Shown piece after piece: positions 1 through 9,648 of a stretch of 64,000 nucleotides of DNA; within the stretch, counting starts at the first letter, position 1; every line of letters begins with the position of its first letter. The notes beneath the pieces were generated by a model. It worked only from the letters and a program-made list of their open reading frames with translations, was not told the DNA's origin and ran no database searches. The stretch is from Marinifilum flexuosum (GTDB lineage: Bacteria; Bacteroidota; Bacteroidia; Bacteroidales; Marinifilaceae): positions 282,573 to 346,572 of the forward strand of contig NZ_RAPQ01000012.1 in the NCBI RefSeq assembly GCF_003610555.1, read 5' to 3'. The position numbers were made by a program, and so were the translations under genes.

Positions 1-904
1 TGGCCGCTGGCAAATACTTGCCTCTTCCGTTTGGATTGTGATATTGAATTTGGTCGATTAACTCCTGTGGATGTTCGATACGAACGCCCATTGCAAAAGA
101 TTTTGCTTCAATATCGATATCTGATTCATTTAATTTTCGGTATACATCGCGAGCCGAATGACCTGTTGCCAGAATCACGGCTTCTCCCTCGAAAGTTTTT
201 CCATCCTGAGTTTGCACACCTGTAATTTTATTGGCATCCATCAAGTAATCGGTCACCTTACATGAAAAGTGAACTTCTCCACCCGCTGCAATAATACTCT
301 TACGAATATTTACAATTACCTTAGGCAAAACATCGGTTCCAATGTGAGGATGAGCTTCAAACAAAATCTCATCCTGAGCACCATGAAAATGAAGCACATT
401 TAAAATTTTCTTCAGATTTCCGCGCTTTTTAGATCGAGTGTACAACTTGCCATCCGAAAAAGTTCCAGCTCCACCCTCTCCAAAAGAGTAGTTCGAGTCT
501 GGATCAACATTTCTGGTACGGTGCAACTGTCCCAAATCCTTCTTTCGATCTTCAACACTTTTACCTCGCTCCAAAACAATTGGGCAATATCCTAGTTCTA
601 CCAATCGTAAAGCTGCAAATAAACCTGCCGGACCAGCTCCCACAACAATTACCTTTTTCTTACCCATTACATTCGGATAATCAAATATCAATTCTTTAGC
701 CACAGGAAGTTTTTCATCCACTGCAACACGAAACTTCATATTTATCTTGATATCTCTTCTCCGAGCATCTATAGATTTTCTTAGAATCTGAATTCCATTA
801 ATTCTACCAACCTTTATATTTAATTTTTGAGCCAGAATAGGCTTATAAAAAGATTCATCAGAAGCTTGTTTGGGATTCAGAACAATATCAATTTCAGTAA
901 TCAT
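1..904 (-). CDS. NAD(P)/FAD-dependent oxidoreductase (COG2509 type), 3' end outside window
   Basis: The reverse strand reads open from an ATG at 904 to the window edge, so about 300 N-terminal residues are visible and the C-terminus is missing. A short N-terminal domain is followed near residues 80-110 by a dinucleotide-binding stretch (VIVVGAGPAGLFAA) and then by FGEGGAGTFSDGKLYTR, the hallmark of the family of uncharacterised FAD-dependent dehydrogenases. The family is about 500 residues long; substrate and physiological role are not known. The product is probably a soluble cytoplasmic flavoprotein. porT lies upstream on the same strand, 48 bp away. The family call is firm; the function is not. 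Confidence 0.85.
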   Translation of the reverse strand, partial: MITEIDIVLNPKQASDESFYKPILAQKLNIKVGRINGIQILRKSIDARRRDIKINMKFRVAVDEKLPVAKELIFDYPNVMGKKKVIVVGAGPAGLFAALRLVELGYCPIVLERGKSVEDRKKDLGQLHRTRNVDPDSNYSFGEGGAGTFSDGKLYTRSKKRGNLKKILNVLHFHGAQDEILFEAHPHIGTDVLPKVIVNIRKSIIAAGGEVHFSCKVTDYLMDANKITGVQTQDGKTFEGEAVILATGHSARDVYRKLNESDIDIEAKSFAMGVRIEHPQELIDQIQYHNPNGRGKYLPAA

Positions 905-952
905 GTAAAAAAGTAAAAAGGTGAAATGGTAAAAAAGTGCAAGAGTAAAAAA

Positions 953-1657
953 TTACTCGAAATGAAAGGATAATGTAACTATTTTTGAGTTCATACCACG
1001 AATGGCATCTGTGTATGCCTCATAACCTGGATTCTCAATATCATAGCTATGGTTAATGATATCGCGTAAACCTATTGCAAATTTCAATTCGGTAGCCAAC
1101 TTAAAGTATGGCAAATAAAAATCGATACCAGCACCCAACTCCAAATAAACATCAGTAGCATTTAAACGAATCAGCATATTATTTTCAGGATCGAGAGCAT
1201 CTTGCGATTGCACATCAATCTTGTAACTGGCTCCACCAATTAAATATGGTCGATAGTTATTCAATCGCTTTGCGCGATATTTAAGCATCAAAGGAAGATT
1301 CACCAAAACCGATTCAACCGTCACATCTTCCTGTGGCAAGTTGGAATACTTAATGGTTCGTTCTCCAAACTCCAGGCCTGGCAAAAATCTTAAGGACCAA
1401 TTTTCATGCAAACGCAAATCAGAAACAATCCCTACCGAAAATCCAGGGGAAAAAACAACTTGCTCAGCTCTGGCATCTGTTAACCCTGAATTATATAAGG
1501 CAAAGTCCATATTATTTATGGCCAATGTAAAACCAAAGTGCAACCATTTTTGGTCAACTTTCTGGTAATTCAGTATGCTTTCAGGCTTATATCTACTTTG
1601 TGAAAAAGCAGAAGAAAAAAGGGAAAGACAGAGCAGTATTAAGAGTAATCGTTTCAA
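953..1657 (-). CDS. porT: PorT-like outer-membrane beta-barrel protein (type IX secretion)
   Basis: A 234-residue protein with a clear signal peptide (MKRLLLILLCLSLFSSAFSQ) followed by alternating amphipathic strands typical of an eight-stranded barrel, ending in FHFE. Length and pattern fit PorT/SprT, a Bacteroidota protein required for type IX protein secretion. The position directly downstream of ubiE on the same strand (42 bp gap) is an arrangement I recall for porT in other Bacteroidota. It probably sits in the outer membrane and works with the other Por proteins; the T9SS substrate operon at 56-64 kb would depend on such a system. A generic OmpX-like barrel is the alternative. Confidence 0.75.
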   Translation of the reverse strand: MKRLLLILLCLSLFSSAFSQSRYKPESILNYQKVDQKWLHFGFTLAINNMDFALYNSGLTDARAEQVVFSPGFSVGIVSDLRLHENWSLRFLPGLEFGERTIKYSNLPQEDVTVESVLVNLPLMLKYRAKRLNNYRPYLIGGASYKIDVQSQDALDPENNMLIRLNATDVYLELGAGIDFYLPYFKLATELKFAIGLRDIINHSYDIENPGYEAYTDAIRGMNSKIVTLSFHFE

Positions 1658-1699
1658 TCTGGATCGTTTATTTTTAGTAATAACCCCTAAAATATAAAA

Positions 1700-2428
1700 T
1701 TATTGTATGGGTTTAGTTCCAATGTAAATTGAAGCTATCCCGAAACTTAATTTTATCTGTTTTGTTTCGGTAAAACCACAAGCTTCATAAATCTTTAGAA
1801 AATCGTCACCATCCGGGAAAGCATCAACAGATTCGGGCAAATAGGTATATGCCGAAGCATCTTTTGACACCATTCTTCCCCAAAATGGAAGAATTCTAAA
1901 AAAGTAAAAATTATAAATCTGTTTAATTGGAAATTTTCTTGGTTTTGAAAATTCGAGAACCACCACTTTACCTCCAGGTCGAACCACGCGGTTCATTTCT
2001 GACAATCCTTTTTCAAGGTTTTCAAAATTTCTAACACCAAAGGCCACCGTTATTGCATCAAACGTGTTATCCTCGAATTGAATATTTTCAGAATCTCCTT
2101 CCAATAATTCAATTTTATGCGATAAGTTTTTCTTTGCAATTTTTTCTCTCCCTACAGCCAACATCTCGGTAGAGATATCAATTCCTACAACTTTATCAGG
2201 ATTCAACTTTAGGTTAGCCAAAGCAAAGTCACCAGTTCCTGTAGCAATATCCAAAACCATTTTCGGCTGCAAAGGTTTCAATAACTTTACCGCCTTCTTT
2301 CTCCACAACTTATCAATTCCCATCGACAAAACATGATTTAAAAAATCATATTTCTTTGCAATATTATTGAACATCTGCGCAACTTGCGCCTTCTTCCCTT
2401 TATCTAAATCTTTGTATGGATTTACCAC
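1700..2428 (-). CDS. ubiE: Demethylmenaquinone methyltransferase
   Basis: A 242-residue class I SAM methyltransferase. SAM motif I is [13 protein letters not shown] near residues 58-70, and the UbiE signatures [15 protein letters not shown] and [17 protein letters not shown] follow. It carries out the final C-methylation of demethylmenaquinone to menaquinone; in Bacteroidota, which use menaquinone, this is the expected role (also called menG). Length is normal for the family. It is followed by porT and probably co-transcribed with it. A 9-bp inverted repeat lies upstream at 2494-2520. Confidence 0.93.
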   Translation of the reverse strand: MVNPYKDLDKGKKAQVAQMFNNIAKKYDFLNHVLSMGIDKLWRKKAVKLLKPLQPKMVLDIATGTGDFALANLKLNPDKVVGIDISTEMLAVGREKIAKKNLSHKIELLEGDSENIQFEDNTFDAITVAFGVRNFENLEKGLSEMNRVVRPGGKVVVLEFSKPRKFPIKQIYNFYFFRILPFWGRMVSKDASAYTYLPESVDAFPDGDDFLKIYEACGFTETKQIKLSFGIASIYIGTKPIQ

Positions 2429-2493
2429 GAACTTTCTTTTCTAGTTAATAGTGAGGAAATCTAGTAAATAGATCTTATAGATTTCAAAAACAA

Positions 2494-2520
2494 TGCGATC
2501 GTTAATAATTTACGATCGCA
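2494..2520. repeat. 9-bp GC-rich inverted repeat upstream of ubiE
   Basis: Perfect arms TGCGATCGT and ACGATCGCA are separated by 9 bases, 66-92 bp before the ubiE start. The PurL-like gene already has its own T-tailed hairpin 20 bp away, so this second repeat could be a regulator site or part of the ubiE leader. The function is unknown. Confidence 0.5.
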
Positions 2521-2534
2521 CAAATATAGTGAAT

Positions 2535-2567
2535 GAAAAACAAAGAACCATTATATGATTCTTTGTT
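2535..2567 (-). terminator. Intrinsic terminator of the PurL-like gene
   Basis: On the reverse strand a 9-bp stem (AACAAAGAA with TTCTTTGTT) and an 11-base loop are followed by a T-rich tail. It lies 31 bp after the stop codon of the PurL-like gene. Confidence 0.65.
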
Positions 2568-2597
2568 ATCTGTAATCTTAATATTTTCAACAATTAT

Positions 2598-4754
2598 CTA
2601 TCCGATAATGTTATTTTTCATGTAAATTTTCTTGTATTCTTCAATATAGCCATAAGAAATGTCATCGATTCTTAACTCTCCTTTTGTGATATGTCCTAAT
2701 GTCGAAAATGGCAAACCACTTTCCATCATCATGTCAACAAATTCGTTTTCATTTTCCATTGATACTGAAACTACAACTCTACCCTGAGCTTCGCCAAATA
2801 AGAAGGCATCCATACGAACTTCGGCAGGCGAAGTAATATCAAAACCTAATCCAAGCGGCATCGACGACTCGATTAGATTAAAGAACAATCCCCCACGCTC
2901 AACACTGTGAGCAGAACAAATCAGCTTAGTCTCTATTAATTTAGCTACCGTTTCATTAATTGCTTTTTCATCCTCAATATTGAAAAACGGAATACCCACC
3001 TGACACTTTTGGTGATAAGAACACAAATACTCTGAACCCGATATGTCATTTCTTGATTTACCAATTAAGAAAATCATTTCACCTTTATTTCTAAAAATAT
3101 ATGACATATGATTCCCCTTATTCGGCAATGCTCCCATCATGGCAATAACTGGGGTAGGATTTATGGCTTTTCGCTTTCCTAAAACAGAACTTTCGTTGTA
3201 AAAACTTACATTTCCACCAACCACAGGAGTTTCGAAGTAAGAACTTGCTTTTGCGATTCCTTTTATTGTTGCCACAAATTGAGAATAAACATTCTCCTCA
3301 AGCGGACTTCCAAAGTTCAAGCAATCATTTATTGCTAATGGCTTTCCTCCCGAACAAACTATTCGCCTAGCAGCACGTGCAATATTAATTTGTGCTCCTA
3401 TGTATGCATTATTAAGAGAGTACACCGAGTTACCAGATACCGTAAAACAAACAGCTTTCTTATCATTTCCAAAAAATGTGATTTGAGCATCGGATGGTGA
3501 GTTATCTCTGTCCTCTATACTTCTTTGAAGATGCTCCTTAATTACAAGGTTAGGATTGTTCACCATTTTATTAATTACTTTCCAGTAATTATCAGGTTCT
3601 GGAATGGTTTCAAGATAATCTATAGCATCAGCCTGAGCTAAATCATGAAATTTACGATCTGTTTGTGGAGATCCAAATCCCATCACCAAATCTCTTGCAT
3701 TTACTTCAGCTACCATTTTGGAACTCTCAAAAAACCTTATGGATTTATTACTTGTTAATGCTCCTATTTCCTCACAAACTACACTGTAATCTTCGAATAT
3801 TTTCTTAATTAGAGCCGTATTCTTCTTGTCTGCTACCAACAAGAATCGCTCCTGTGTTCTCGACAATAACACTTCCTCAAGATTAATTCCATTCTGACTT
3901 AGAGGTATTTTATTTAAATCAAGATCGATTCCTGTTTGGGCATGAGCACTTATAACAGCACATGAATTAATGATACCTGCCATATCCATATTTTCCACTC
4001 TTACCAGAGCATCCTGTTCGTTAAGTTTCAGAATAGCTTCGGTTAACGAATTTCCAAGATCCGGATTTCCTTTTGGAATTGTAAAACTCTCATTTTGTCC
4101 AAACACCCCTTCTGAACCGGTTGGGTTTCCAGCTATGAACAACGCTTGACCAGCTTCCAGTTTTCTATTGAAAAGAAGTTTGTCTTTTGAAACAAGTCCT
4201 GCCACCATTACATTTACAATGGGGTTTGTATCATATGATGAATTATAAAATATTTCGCTTCCAATATCTTCTATATAGAGAACATTTGAATAATCATTTA
4301 TTCCCTTAATGATTTCATTCATCAACCATTTTGTTCTATCAAGAGTAGAATCGCCAAAACGTAACGAATTGAGAATAATTTGCGGTTTGGCACCAAGGGA
4401 TACAATGTCTCTGCAAACATCACCAACACATGTAGCAGAACCCTGATATGGATCAATACCAGAAGGGTGATTGTGTGTTCCCATTTTGAATACACAATAT
4501 TCTCCATTCCCTAAATCAACAACTCCCGCACTCGATTCTCTTGCACCTGAAATAATATTTTCACCTTTGTTAGGCAACGAGGATATCCATGAAACAGAAC
4601 TTTTGTAAGACAGGTTCTCTGACCACATAACAGAATAAATCTGTAGTTCTAATAAATTAGGGTTTCGACCTAAACTCTCTACGATCTTATCGTATGATTC
4701 TTTATCTATGCCAAGATCTTCGGCAACCTGAACTGATACGTCGTGTTTTTCCAT
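2598..4754 (-). CDS. PurL-like AIR-synthase-superfamily protein with altered active site
   Basis: A 718-residue protein aligns by eye along its whole length with small-type PurL (formylglycinamidine ribonucleotide synthase, about 600-740 residues). Recognisable blocks are a SVMWSE block (42-46), THNHPSG (93-99), DPYQGSATCVGD, RTQERFLLV, VVGGNVSFYNESS and PTPVIAMMG. Several catalytic or ligand residues differ. The usual SEHCSYK reads SENLSYK, so the His is Asn47. The Glu before S/T-HNHP, a Mg ligand, is Gly92. GRDGIHGA reads GSEGVFGQ, QDMGAAG reads ENMDMAG, and AHDLSDGG reads AHSVERGG. No purS or purQ is nearby. Either it has a changed reaction or it is a paralog of a functional PurL encoded elsewhere. 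It should not be read as proof of purine synthesis here. Confidence 0.8.
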   Translation of the reverse strand: MEKHDVSVQVAEDLGIDKESYDKIVESLGRNPNLLELQIYSVMWSENLSYKSSVSWISSLPNKGENIISGARESSAGVVDLGNGEYCVFKMGTHNHPSGIDPYQGSATCVGDVCRDIVSLGAKPQIILNSLRFGDSTLDRTKWLMNEIIKGINDYSNVLYIEDIGSEIFYNSSYDTNPIVNVMVAGLVSKDKLLFNRKLEAGQALFIAGNPTGSEGVFGQNESFTIPKGNPDLGNSLTEAILKLNEQDALVRVENMDMAGIINSCAVISAHAQTGIDLDLNKIPLSQNGINLEEVLLSRTQERFLLVADKKNTALIKKIFEDYSVVCEEIGALTSNKSIRFFESSKMVAEVNARDLVMGFGSPQTDRKFHDLAQADAIDYLETIPEPDNYWKVINKMVNNPNLVIKEHLQRSIEDRDNSPSDAQITFFGNDKKAVCFTVSGNSVYSLNNAYIGAQINIARAARRIVCSGGKPLAINDCLNFGSPLEENVYSQFVATIKGIAKASSYFETPVVGGNVSFYNESSVLGKRKAINPTPVIAMMGALPNKGNHMSYIFRNKGEMIFLIGKSRNDISGSEYLCSYHQKCQVGIPFFNIEDEKAINETVAKLIETKLICSAHSVERGGLFFNLIESSMPLGLGFDITSPAEVRMDAFLFGEAQGRVVVSVSMENENEFVDMMMESGLPFSTLGHITKGELRIDDISYGYIEEYKKIYMKNNIIG

Positions 4755-4909
4755 GGTGCAAGCTTATTGGTGATGAATATTTTAAATTTAAAAAAAATAA
4801 GATAGGAACACGAATTATCGCCTTAGTTTTTACCTTTACAACTCCAAGAAAAGATTGATTGTAAATTACAATCACAACAACAAAACAATATTAATATCAC
4901 AAATACAAA

Positions 4910-5668
4910 ATGACTAAAATAGCTTTTATAACAGGCGCTACAGCAGGCATCGGTGAAGCTTGTGCTAAAAAAATGGCAAAAGTGGGATACGACCTCATTA
5001 TTTCTGGAAGAAGAGAAGAAAATTTAAACCAATTAGAAGAGGAAATTCTGAAAGAGTATCAATGTAATATCTATAAATTAGTTTTGGATGTAAGACAACA
5101 AAAAGAGGTTTTCGAAGTAATCAATAGCTTACCTGAGGAATGGAAAAAGATTGACCTTTTGGTAAACAATGCTGGATTGGCAGTGGGCGTTTCGGCACTA
5201 CAAGATGGCGTTATTGATGATTGGGAAAGAATGATTGATACTAACATTAAGGGATTACTTTACATTACCAAAGCTGTAAGTCCTTTGATGATAGAAAGAA
5301 AACAAGGTCATATCATAAATATTACTTCAATTGCAGGAAAAGAAGTATATCCAGGAGGAAATGTTTATTGCGCCACAAAACATGCAGCAGATGCCTTAAC
5401 CAAAGGGATGAGAATCGATATGCTTCCTCATAACATCAAAGTTACCTCGATTGCTCCGGGTATGGTTGAAACAGAATTCTCCATTGTTCGATTTAAAGGA
5501 GATAAAGATAAAGCAGACCAGGTTTATAATGGTTTTACCCCATTATATGCGGAAGACATTGCTGATACAGTAGAGTTTATTGCAACTCGTCCTGCTCACG
5601 TGAACATTAACGATATTCTTATCATGCCAACAGCCCAAGCTTCAGCAAGAGATGTTGTGCGCAACTAA
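4910..5668 (+). CDS. SDR-family NADP-dependent dehydrogenase (YdfG-like)
   Basis: A 252-residue classical short-chain dehydrogenase. The cofactor loop TGATAGIGEA is at residues 8-17, NNAG near 88, the catalytic Ser in NITSIAGKE and the YxxxK motif as YCATK. The C-terminal block DIADTVEFIATRPAHVNINDI with MPTAQA closely follows YdfG, the NADP-dependent 3-hydroxy acid / L-allo-threonine dehydrogenase. It is probably a cytoplasmic homotetramer; the exact substrate is uncertain. It is transcribed alone and its stop overlaps the stop of the convergent next gene by a few bases. Confidence 0.85.
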   Translation: MTKIAFITGATAGIGEACAKKMAKVGYDLIISGRREENLNQLEEEILKEYQCNIYKLVLDVRQQKEVFEVINSLPEEWKKIDLLVNNAGLAVGVSALQDGVIDDWERMIDTNIKGLLYITKAVSPLMIERKQGHIINITSIAGKEVYPGGNVYCATKHAADALTKGMRIDMLPHNIKVTSIAPGMVETEFSIVRFKGDKDKADQVYNGFTPLYAEDIADTVEFIATRPAHVNINDILIMPTAQASARDVVRN

Positions 5669-6315
5669 TAAGTACACGAAATTTCTTCGGATTCGATGAT
5701 CCAACGACCGGGAATAAACTGTTTTGATTTTATATGAATGGTCTTAGCTAGTTGATCGCCCGTAACGGCAAGAATTCGATTCATTTTTCCGATAAATAAA
5801 AACTTAAAATTTCGGCTGATCCAGGCAGCAAAGCTTTCGAACAGCCGGAATTCTTTCCTTCCTCCATAAATTACAGATGGTCGGTAAATGGTAACCGATT
5901 CAAATTCCAGAGAGTTGATAAAACATTCGGCCTCGCCTTTAACTCTTTGATAGAAAAAATAGGATTCTGTACTAGCTCCTATCGCACTAATTAAATGAAA
6001 GTTACCAATCTCCTTTTCTTCGCAAACCTTAGCAAACTTTGTAATGTATTCATAATCGATCATTCTGAAATTTTCTTTTGTTTGAGCTTTTTTTATTGTT
6101 GTTCCAATACAACAAAATGCCACATCAATTTCAGAAGGAATTTGTTCTGAAGTAAAAGATTCAAAATCTATTATAATCTGTTCCAACTTTGGATGATTAA
6201 TAGATAATTTCTTTCTGACCAAAGCATAAACTTTTGTATAATCTTGATCAAACAAAATACGTTTTAGTAATTTTTCTCCAGTAAATCCTGAAGCACCACT
6301 CACAATTGCCTTCAT
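5665..6315 (-). CDS. NAD(P)-binding atypical SDR (TIP30/HTATIP2-like)
   Basis: A 216-residue Rossmann protein starting MKAIVSGASGFTGEKLL, so the nucleotide-binding GASGFTG loop is right at the N-terminus. Further blocks are CCIGTTIKKA, FHLISAIGAS and YRPSVIYGGR, which match the TIP30/CC3-like NAD(P)H-binding family often annotated as NAD-dependent epimerase. Catalytic activity is not established for bacterial members. It converges on the SDR gene with a 4-bp overlap of stop codons, and the kinase gene upstream reads the same way. Confidence 0.75.
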   Translation of the reverse strand: MKAIVSGASGFTGEKLLKRILFDQDYTKVYALVRKKLSINHPKLEQIIIDFESFTSEQIPSEIDVAFCCIGTTIKKAQTKENFRMIDYEYITKFAKVCEEKEIGNFHLISAIGASTESYFFYQRVKGEAECFINSLEFESVTIYRPSVIYGGRKEFRLFESFAAWISRNFKFLFIGKMNRILAVTGDQLAKTIHIKSKQFIPGRWIIESEEISCTY

Positions 6316-6387
6316 AATACAATAATTTCAGATGTTTGGCTCTCTTCTAAAGACAAGTTACGGCTTTCACGATAAAATCAAAAACAC

Positions 6388-6415
6388 GAAAAGGTTTTTG
6401 CTGACACAAAAACCT
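6388..6415 (-). terminator. Intrinsic terminator of the hybrid kinase gene
   Basis: On the reverse strand a 9-bp stem (AGGTTTTTG with CAAAAACCT) with a 6-base loop is followed by a T-rich tract. It is about 27 bp past the kinase stop codon. Confidence 0.65.
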
Positions 6416-6441
6416 CTCCCATTATATTTAACCTATTTGTA

Positions 6442-9400
6442 TTACTTGATAAATGATTTTATTTTTTCTAACAACAGTTCCTTTTTAATTGGTTTTGAAA
6501 GATAATCATCGCAGCCAATTTCAAGAGCTTTATCTTTATCACCATTCATAGCATAAGCTGTTTGAGCTATAATTGTTAGATTTGGATTGATCTTTTTAAT
6601 TTCAATAGTTGCTTGCATACCATCTACTTCCGGCATTCTCATATCCATTAATACTAAATCGATATCACTTTTCTCTTTACAAATACGAATGGCTTCAGCA
6701 CCATTTTCAGCCCGTATAACTTTGTACTTGTTTCTTTTTAAAATTGTCTCAATCAATCTATAATTAGAAAGCTCATCTTCTGCAACTAATATGGTTGGAA
6801 TATGATTCACCTCTACTTTTGGCAATTCCGTCTGCATGATTTCTTCTTTTGAAAGAACACAATCCAGTATCAATGTAAATGTAGATCCTTTATTTGGTTC
6901 AGATTCAACTTCAATCTTTCCACCAAGCATGTCCATTATTTTTTTTGAAATTGCCAAACCCATTCCAGTACCTCCAAAAGTTCTGGTAATTGAATCATCT
7001 ACCTGACGAAACTTATCGAAAATTATATCCTTCTTATCTTTCTCTATCCCAACACCAGTATCCCTAACGTAAAGCTTTAATTTTTCACCATCAACAAAAT
7101 ATCCAAACTCAACTGATCCTTCATTGGTAAACTTCAATCCATTTTTAAACAAATTCATTACCACCTGCATAAGTCTATGAAAATCGTTACGAACCAGAAT
7201 TTTTGAATATCTTTTATCTCCAGTAAATTTTAAAGTCAATCGTTCTTTATTTTCCAATATCTGTTTTTTCGCTGCCAATTTTTTTGCCTCACATAAAAAA
7301 TTAGCCATCAAAAACTCTTCTTCCACTTTTTTAATATTTCCCGATTCAATCATCGTAAAGTTTAAGATGTCCTCTATAACCTCAAGTAATTGGTTCCCAC
7401 TTTTATTTATTAATTGTACAAATTCCAATATTTCTTCAATACTCATGGAATCATTACACAAGTTCGAAAATCCGATTACCGCATTTAATGGTGTTCTTAA
7501 CTCATGAGAAACATTTGCCATAAAAGCCGACTTCATTCTGTCTGATTCTTCAGCCTTATTTTTTGCTTCTAATAAATCTTTCTCTATTTTTTTACTTTCC
7601 GTTATGTCTTCTTTGGTAGCCATATAATGAGTTATCCTTCCAAACTCATCTTTAATTGCAGAAAAATTGGCTCGCTCCCAATATAATTCCTTATTTTTTT
7701 TAACATTTAAAAACTCACAATTCCATTCTTCTCCATTTTTCAAATGTTCCCACATTTGCTTGTATACATCCTGAGGGGTAAATCCTGATTTCAGTATTCG
7801 AGGATTTTTCCCTATTACCTCTTCAGCACTATATCCAGATATTTGACTGAACTTAGGATTTACATATTCAATATCTCCATCTCTATTAGTAATGACTATT
7901 GAAGCAGGACTTTGTTCCATGGAGCGATGCAATGTTTTTAGCTCCATTTCTCGTTTTTTTCTTTTAACCCCCAAAGCAATCTGTACCGAAATAATTTCTA
8001 ATAACTTTAAAGTATCTGGGTCAAGATTTGATGAACATGTATACGATGAAACTCCAAAAACTCCTAGAACAAGATCATTATCTATTAGAGGAAAACCAAT
8101 CCATCGCTTTGGAATTTCATCCAAAGACAAACCATTTACTTCAACAATTTCTTTTATTTGGTTTTCATCAAGATTTAACTTTTTTTTCCTTCGAATTGCA
8201 GTAAAACTAATTGATTCTGAGAAACTCAACCTATCATATTTAAAGGATTTCTGACCAAAAGAACGCAAAGATCTATTGGTTGGTGAAATTAAATCTAGAA
8301 ACATCTTACCATTACCCACAATAGGTTGTAACAAATCACCTATACTATGAACCAATTCCACCTGACTTAAAGAAGAATTCAGAATATCCGTGATCCCATA
8401 AATTATCTGCTCCTGCTTTTGCTTCCATACCTCTTCAGTTACGTTACGGTAAATAGCATATACCGCAACTTTCTCCTTATCAAGAAATATTGGCTTTCCC
8501 GTTACCTGTACATGAATTTGTTTTCCATACTTGGTTTGGCGCACCGTAGTGAATTCCAATACTTGTCCTAAAGAAGCTTGTTTTGTATATTTTTTTCCCT
8601 CTTCTTTAAAGTTTTCAGGAACAATTAAATCATTAATTTTTTCTGACAATGCCTCATCCAAAGTATATTCAAATAATTTTTCGAATTCTTTATTTACTCT
8701 TATCACCCTATCTTCATTATCAAGAATCACAATTGCATCTGGTGAATTTTCAAATAAATTCTCAAAAAAAGTTTTTTGAACTCGAATTTCATTCGTGGCT
8801 TTCTTATTCTTCTCTACTTCATTTCGCAATTCATAACTCATCTCAAATTGAGACTCAATTCCCTTTGCAAAACGTATGGATTTTTCGATATTCTCTTCGA
8901 TTTCCTCTCGAGAAAGAACTTTTAGCAAGCTAGCCTCTACTGCTTCTTCATTGGTTAATTTTTCACCACTAGCAATCTTAACAGCTATTGGATCATTCTC
9001 TTCAACAAATTGCCCATACACAAAATATCCATAAAGTTCCCCACTAATTTTAACCGGAACAAAAACACCTCTGGCATGCGGCCCATATACAATCTCAATA
9101 CAAGCATCTTCTCGCTCGCTTTTCATCTCTGAAATTTTTCTAAAAAGACTCTCTCCATCTTTAATCAGGCCTCCATTGAAAAGTGTCATAGCATTGCAGC
9201 TGCAACTGTTCACAAATTTGTCTTCAAAATTCATTAACAAACAAGGACATTCACTTAACTCCGAAAAAACGTTAAGCATCATTAAAAGACTATTCGGATT
9301 TTGAATATCTCTAAAATGATCAAGATTGCTCTTACTCATTTCTTTTTTATCAAATTTGTACAGGGAATTGCTAGGATCTCGAGATAAATTTTTAGTCATA

Positions 9401-9459
9401 AAATTTTCATAGATAAGGTTCAGGATATGTATACTGATTTTGGTCAGAATTGTTCGCAT
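6442..9459 (-). CDS. Hybrid sensor histidine kinase: PocR-PAS-GAF-PAS-HisKA-HATPase-REC
   Basis: A 1005-residue cytosolic sensor with no convincing transmembrane helix. By eye the order is: Cys-rich PocR-like ligand domain (about 55-205), PAS (230-345), GAF (350-500), PAS (510-625), dimerisation/phospho-acceptor domain with ANVSHELRTPLNAVIGF (phospho-His652), ATPase domain (about 755-870, with VRDTGVGIEKDKKDIIFDKFRQ and GGTGMGLAIS), and a C-terminal receiver with LVLMDMRMPEVDG (phospho-Asp939). No response regulator or histidine phosphotransfer gene is adjacent, so its output partner is unknown. The start at 9459 is an ATG; Met21 and Met41 (MSKSN) are possible alternatives because the first 40 residues lie outside any domain. 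PocR domains are associated with small hydrocarbon-derived ligands in some family members; the ligand here is unknown. Confidence 0.88.
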   Translation of the reverse strand: MRTILTKISIHILNLIYENFMTKNLSRDPSNSLYKFDKKEMSKSNLDHFRDIQNPNSLLMMLNVFSELSECPCLLMNFEDKFVNSCSCNAMTLFNGGLIKDGESLFRKISEMKSEREDACIEIVYGPHARGVFVPVKISGELYGYFVYGQFVEENDPIAVKIASGEKLTNEEAVEASLLKVLSREEIEENIEKSIRFAKGIESQFEMSYELRNEVEKNKKATNEIRVQKTFFENLFENSPDAIVILDNEDRVIRVNKEFEKLFEYTLDEALSEKINDLIVPENFKEEGKKYTKQASLGQVLEFTTVRQTKYGKQIHVQVTGKPIFLDKEKVAVYAIYRNVTEEVWKQKQEQIIYGITDILNSSLSQVELVHSIGDLLQPIVGNGKMFLDLISPTNRSLRSFGQKSFKYDRLSFSESISFTAIRRKKKLNLDENQIKEIVEVNGLSLDEIPKRWIGFPLIDNDLVLGVFGVSSYTCSSNLDPDTLKLLEIISVQIALGVKRKKREMELKTLHRSMEQSPASIVITNRDGDIEYVNPKFSQISGYSAEEVIGKNPRILKSGFTPQDVYKQMWEHLKNGEEWNCEFLNVKKNKELYWERANFSAIKDEFGRITHYMATKEDITESKKIEKDLLEAKNKAEESDRMKSAFMANVSHELRTPLNAVIGFSNLCNDSMSIEEILEFVQLINKSGNQLLEVIEDILNFTMIESGNIKKVEEEFLMANFLCEAKKLAAKKQILENKERLTLKFTGDKRYSKILVRNDFHRLMQVVMNLFKNGLKFTNEGSVEFGYFVDGEKLKLYVRDTGVGIEKDKKDIIFDKFRQVDDSITRTFGGTGMGLAISKKIMDMLGGKIEVESEPNKGSTFTLILDCVLSKEEIMQTELPKVEVNHIPTILVAEDELSNYRLIETILKRNKYKVIRAENGAEAIRICKEKSDIDLVLMDMRMPEVDGMQATIEIKKINPNLTIIAQTAYAMNGDKDKALEIGCDDYLSKPIKKELLLEKIKSFIK

Positions 9460-9596
9460 TTTTAATAAAAAAAATCACACCTCAAAAAGTATAAACACTA
9501 TGTAAAACAAGACTTCCAACATTTTTAAAATAAACTATAAGTTCATATAATTATTAACTTAATATTACAATTCTCCTAACTAGTTTTTAAATCAAT

Positions 9597-9628
9597 TTTG
9601 GGCTCAGGCTAAAATTTTAATAAATTTG
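9597..9628 (+). promoter_or_regulatory. Bacteroidota-type promoter
   Basis: A -33 element TTTG (9597-9600), a 20-bp spacer and a -7 element TAAATTTG (9621-9628) fit the TTTG-N19/20-TAnnTTTG consensus. It is placed 20 bp before the start of the small membrane protein gene. Confidence 0.7.
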
Positions 9629-9648
9629 ACTATATCACATATAAAGTC

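Noticed and set aside
31..225. 64-aa rightward ORF at the window start
   Set aside because: It lies antisense within the FAD oxidoreductase reading frame, which is clearly coding.
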